Positions 61,494 through 64,000 of a DNA stretch of 64,000 nucleotides are shown piece by piece. The notes below the pieces were generated by a model. The model did not search any database. It had not been told where the DNA came from and was given only the letters and a program-made list of their open reading frames with translations. Position 1 is the stretch's first letter, and each line of letters begins with the position of its first letter. Source of the stretch: an uncultured Clostridia bacterium (lineage in GTDB: Bacteria; Bacillota; Clostridia; Christensenellales; UBA1242); contig CAKVMI010000005.1 in assembly GCA_934772525.1 (NCBI GenBank), forward strand, positions 88,999 to 152,998, in the 5' to 3' direction. The position numbers and the translations under genes are program-made.

Positions 61494-61530
61494 GAAAAGG
61501 GCGTTACCTTAATAAGGTAGCGTCTTTTTT
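61494..61530 (+). terminator. Terminator of ppdK
   Basis: A stem AAAAGGGCGTTACCTT / AAGGTAGCGTCTTTTTT (one bulge) with a 3-base loop and a T-run, a few bases after the stop. Confidence 0.9.
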
Positions 61531-61751
61531 GTTATTTAATTTAGATAGTTTATAAAAAATATGATAGTTAAAGTTTATTTTGATCAATTTTAATTACCGA
61601 GTAATTTTTTTTGGTTAGATATAAAAATGATGGTAATAGTTTAATTATAGTCAATTTTGACTAGTGAAAAACAATTTTGGGATGCTAAGTAAAAGTGATT
61701 TCAATAATCTATATTTTTTAGCCCATAAAATGGGCGTTTTGGCTGTTGATG

Positions 61752-61780
61752 TTGACAAGTGATTTCTCAGTCGGTATAAT
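61752..61780 (+). promoter_or_regulatory. Promoter of the PflX-like gene, probably leaderless
   Basis: TTGACA (61752-61757), a 17-base spacer and TATAAT (61775-61780). The ATG at 61789 is only 8 bases beyond the -10 box, so the mRNA would have 0-2 bases of leader. Confidence 0.82.
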
Positions 61781-61788
61781 ATGCTTAT

Positions 61789-62700
61789 ATGGAAAAATGT
61801 GTAATTTGCCCACGAAAATGTGGGGTAGACAGAGAAAAGACAAAGGGCTTTTGCGGTGTAGGTGACAAAATTAGAGTAAATTATGTTATGCTTCATCATT
61901 TTGAAGAGCCAATAATAAGTGGGGAATGTGTGACCGATGTGGGGTCGGGTGCAATATTTTTTGCTGGTTGCAACCTTAGGTGTGAATATTGTCAGAATTT
62001 TAACCTATCTCATAATGCGGTGGGGCAGGATATATCAGTGCTGGATCTCGTAAAAATTTTTAAAGGGTTAGAACAATTAGGGGCTTACAATATAAATTTG
62101 GTTACGCCAACGCAGTTCACTTTACAAATTATTGAAGCGTTGAAAATTTACAAGCCTAAAATACCACTAGTATGGAATACATCCGGATACGAAAAGCCAG
62201 AAACTATAGAACTATTGCGTGGGCTGGTAGACATATTTTTAACAGATTTTAAATATATGGGAAAAGATGCTGGAAAACTCTCTAATGCTGAAAATTACTC
62301 ATACTATGCCACACATAGTATACCAGTAATGCGTGACATAGTAGGTTTAGATTTAATAGAAAACGGATTAATGAAGAAGGGATTAATAGTAAGGCACTTA
62401 GTTTTACCGAATTTTACTAACGATAGTAAAGAAGTGTTAGATTGGATACAACAAAACTTAGGGACGGATACAATAGTTAGTATAATGAACCAATATGTTC
62501 CAATGTATAATGCTTGCAAAAACCCGTTAATAAATAGAAAACTAAAGCCAATAGAATATAAGAGAGTTGTAAATTATGCCTTATCGCTAAGTTTAGAAAA
62601 TGCTTATATTCAAGATAGTGAAAGTGCGGATACGATATATACTCCAAACTTTGAAGATAATAAAAATCTTCTAAATAAATTACTGGAATTAAAATTGTAA
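61789..62700 (+). CDS. PflX-like radical SAM protein (COG1313 type)
   Basis: 303 residues. N-terminal cysteines C4, C7, C11 and C22 (CVICPRKCGV and GFCG) precede the radical SAM cluster motif GCNLRCEYCQN (C61, C65, C68). The region SGECVTDVGSGAIFF is characteristic of the PflX branch, related to pyruvate-formate-lyase activating enzymes but of unproven target. No glycyl-radical enzyme gene is next to it. The start has no Shine-Dalgarno. Confidence 0.9.
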   Translation: MEKCVICPRKCGVDREKTKGFCGVGDKIRVNYVMLHHFEEPIISGECVTDVGSGAIFFAGCNLRCEYCQNFNLSHNAVGQDISVLDLVKIFKGLEQLGAYNINLVTPTQFTLQIIEALKIYKPKIPLVWNTSGYEKPETIELLRGLVDIFLTDFKYMGKDAGKLSNAENYSYYATHSIPVMRDIVGLDLIENGLMKKGLIVRHLVLPNFTNDSKEVLDWIQQNLGTDTIVSIMNQYVPMYNACKNPLINRKLKPIEYKRVVNYALSLSLENAYIQDSESADTIYTPNFEDNKNLLNKLLELKL

Positions 62701-62855
62701 AATTGAGTTGCTCTCAGGGTTAAATATGCTTTTTCTTGACAGACTTGCCTATATCAAATTGTTAAATTTGCCGTAAGTTGGGTTGTCTTTTTTGGTATAA
62801 CTTTATATTTTTAATTAATTAATTTTAATAAATATATAATTTTAATATTAAACAT

Positions 62856-62884
62856 TTGATATATTTTTGGCATTGGTGTAAAAT
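62856..62884 (+). promoter_or_regulatory. Promoter of the terminal surface-protein gene
   Basis: TTGATA (62856-62861), a 17-base spacer and TAAAAT (62879-62884), about 40 bases before the GTG. Confidence 0.7.
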
Positions 62885-62924
62885 ATAAGAGATAATTTTG
62901 TATCAAATTAAGGGAAAACTAATA

Positions 62925-64000
62925 GTGCGAGCATTAAAAAGGTTAGAGGCAATTTTATTTTTGGCAGTTTGTATGGTCTTGAGTATAGTTCAAGTCATAC
63001 AAGTCATTTGTGCTGTAAACATTAGAGGGGGTGGAAGAACAACCGCAACCTATGATGTGTTTTTAAGTAATGACGATATATTAAGCGTGTACCAACCTGT
63101 AAATTCCGATGACCCAGCGTGGACAAAGTATGGTCGAAACGCTACGCTTAGTGCAGCGGCTACTAAAATAGATACCACAAATGTAACTGCACTTCAACAA
63201 GCGCTTACTAATAAGGATGCCGATGGCAATGCCGACCTAACCAAAATTAATGCAAATTTAACTTATGGCATAGATGACTACACAAAATCAACTACTCCAG
63301 TGTATGGCAAAATAGATATAGTAAATGTAGATATTAAAACGGGCGAAATTATAGGAAAACTTAGCGACCCAACTTACAACTTTGAATGGTTTGGAAGAGA
63401 TGTAACAATTTCTGCTGGCACAATGCTTGCCAGTGGTAGAACATTAACCGCCGATACCACTTTTACCGTAGATTGTTACACATATTACCCAACTATGTAC
63501 ATAAGAAGATGTATAATAGACGGCAACCAATGGCTAAGCGTATCCGAAAAGGATTTTGCCGGTTCGGTAGAAGTGCCCGGGTATTACACTGCAACCTTTA
63601 CTGCAACGGTATATAACCCAGATAAAACGCTTGCAAAAAACTCAAATGGTGTGATTGTTAGAAGTTATATAAATAACGATATGCCACTATCTTATTACAA
63701 ATCTGCCTACTTAAATGAATATTACGCCGAAAATGAAACCGACTATTCAACAGAAAGCAATGTTAATAATACAACGCAAGCATATATGCTACAATGGTGC
63801 ACCAATCTAACTAAGGCGTGGGAAACAGCACAAGCAAATGCTACATTGCAAAATTATACCTGTGCCAAAAGTTGCCAAGGTGAGGGTTATACCGCATATG
63901 TATATAATTACCTATACCTAATAAAATATGCAAATAACAACGCACAAGAAATGGTTGGAAGAGGCAACAGCCATTCTTTTGACAAGTATAACGCATTAAT
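62925..64000 (+). CDS. Large secreted or anchored surface protein (partial, runs off the end)
   Basis: The frame is open from GTG 62925 to the window end (358 codons, no stop). AAGGGAAAA lies upstream. The first about 30 residues form a signal peptide or anchor (RALKRLEAILFLAVCMVLS). The visible part is Thr/Asn/Asp-rich with beta-type spacing and repeated Tyr-rich segments (CYTYYPTMYIRRC, AYLNEYYAE), plus six cysteines in the mature part. I recognise no family. It may be related in type to the protein whose tail lies at 1-417. Confidence 0.75.
   Translation, partial: MRALKRLEAILFLAVCMVLSIVQVIQVICAVNIRGGGRTTATYDVFLSNDDILSVYQPVNSDDPAWTKYGRNATLSAAATKIDTTNVTALQQALTNKDADGNADLTKINANLTYGIDDYTKSTTPVYGKIDIVNVDIKTGEIIGKLSDPTYNFEWFGRDVTISAGTMLASGRTLTADTTFTVDCYTYYPTMYIRRCIIDGNQWLSVSEKDFAGSVEVPGYYTATFTATVYNPDKTLAKNSNGVIVRSYINNDMPLSYYKSAYLNEYYAENETDYSTESNVNNTTQAYMLQWCTNLTKAWETAQANATLQNYTCAKSCQGEGYTAYVYNYLYLIKYANNNAQEMVGRGNSHSFDKYNAL

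Overview
This 64 kb window looks like a chromosome segment of an AT-rich, low-GC Gram-positive bacterium, most plausibly an uncultured Clostridia-like member of the Bacillota. The evidence is the single long S10-spc-alpha ribosomal cluster with a type-Z (zinc) S14, sporulation-family genes (a Spo0A-type regulator, YqfC, YqfD, a SpoVB-like flippase), the Firmicutes order yqfC-yqfD-ybeY-era-yqzL-recO, strong AGGAG ribosome-binding sites and sigma-A-type promoters. I cannot name a genus from sequence alone.

Layout. 1-417 is the membrane-anchored tail of a surface protein. 636-3498 holds tlyA followed by two tandem ATP-grasp ligases of unknown product. 3593-6000 has tRNA-Gly(CCC), two orphan proteins and greA. 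6213-22079 is a near-perfect sigma-A promoter, a structured leader and 31 co-directional genes from rpsJ to rplQ, including secY, adk, map, infA and rpoA. 22208-24663 holds folD and a four-gene unknown cassette led by a HicB-like protein. 24750-25535 is a dense run of hairpins around one small reverse gene. serS (reverse) and dnaB (forward) diverge from 26863-27215, and dnaB is followed by a short AlaRS and a beta-helix membrane protein. 32463-40252 is a glycogen operon: branching enzyme, synthase, phosphorylase and a GH13 glycosidase. 40409-49377 holds a YqeY protein, an ABC-FtsX exporter, tRNA-Arg(CCT), initiator tRNA, a DUF421/DUF4363 pair, a SpoVB-like flippase and a GNAT protein. 49610-51276 holds the Spo0A homologue and a hyper-acidic zinc-ribbon protein. 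51349-53498 is a self-contained 16S rRNA unit (tandem promoters, processing stem, terminator) with no 23S or 5S. 54041-57873 is the yqfC-to-recO block. 57944-62700 holds a DUF3267 metalloprotease-like protein, ppdK and a PflX-like radical SAM protein. From 62925 a second large secreted or anchored protein runs off the end.

How it fits together. Most of the window is core translation and housekeeping. The glycogen operon can polymerise, branch and degrade storage glucan, but no ADP-glucose pyrophosphorylase is present here. Pyruvate phosphate dikinase suggests PPi-linked glycolysis/gluconeogenesis.

The most unusual signals are: paired base changes in the 16S decoding site (helix 44), which also break common 16S primers; the orphan 16S unit; the tandem ATP-grasp genes; the HicB-led cassette; the lysine-rich extensions of several ribosomal proteins; a Spo0A with an altered acidic pocket; a short AlaRS lacking the C-Ala domain; and several genes apparently starting without a Shine-Dalgarno sequence.
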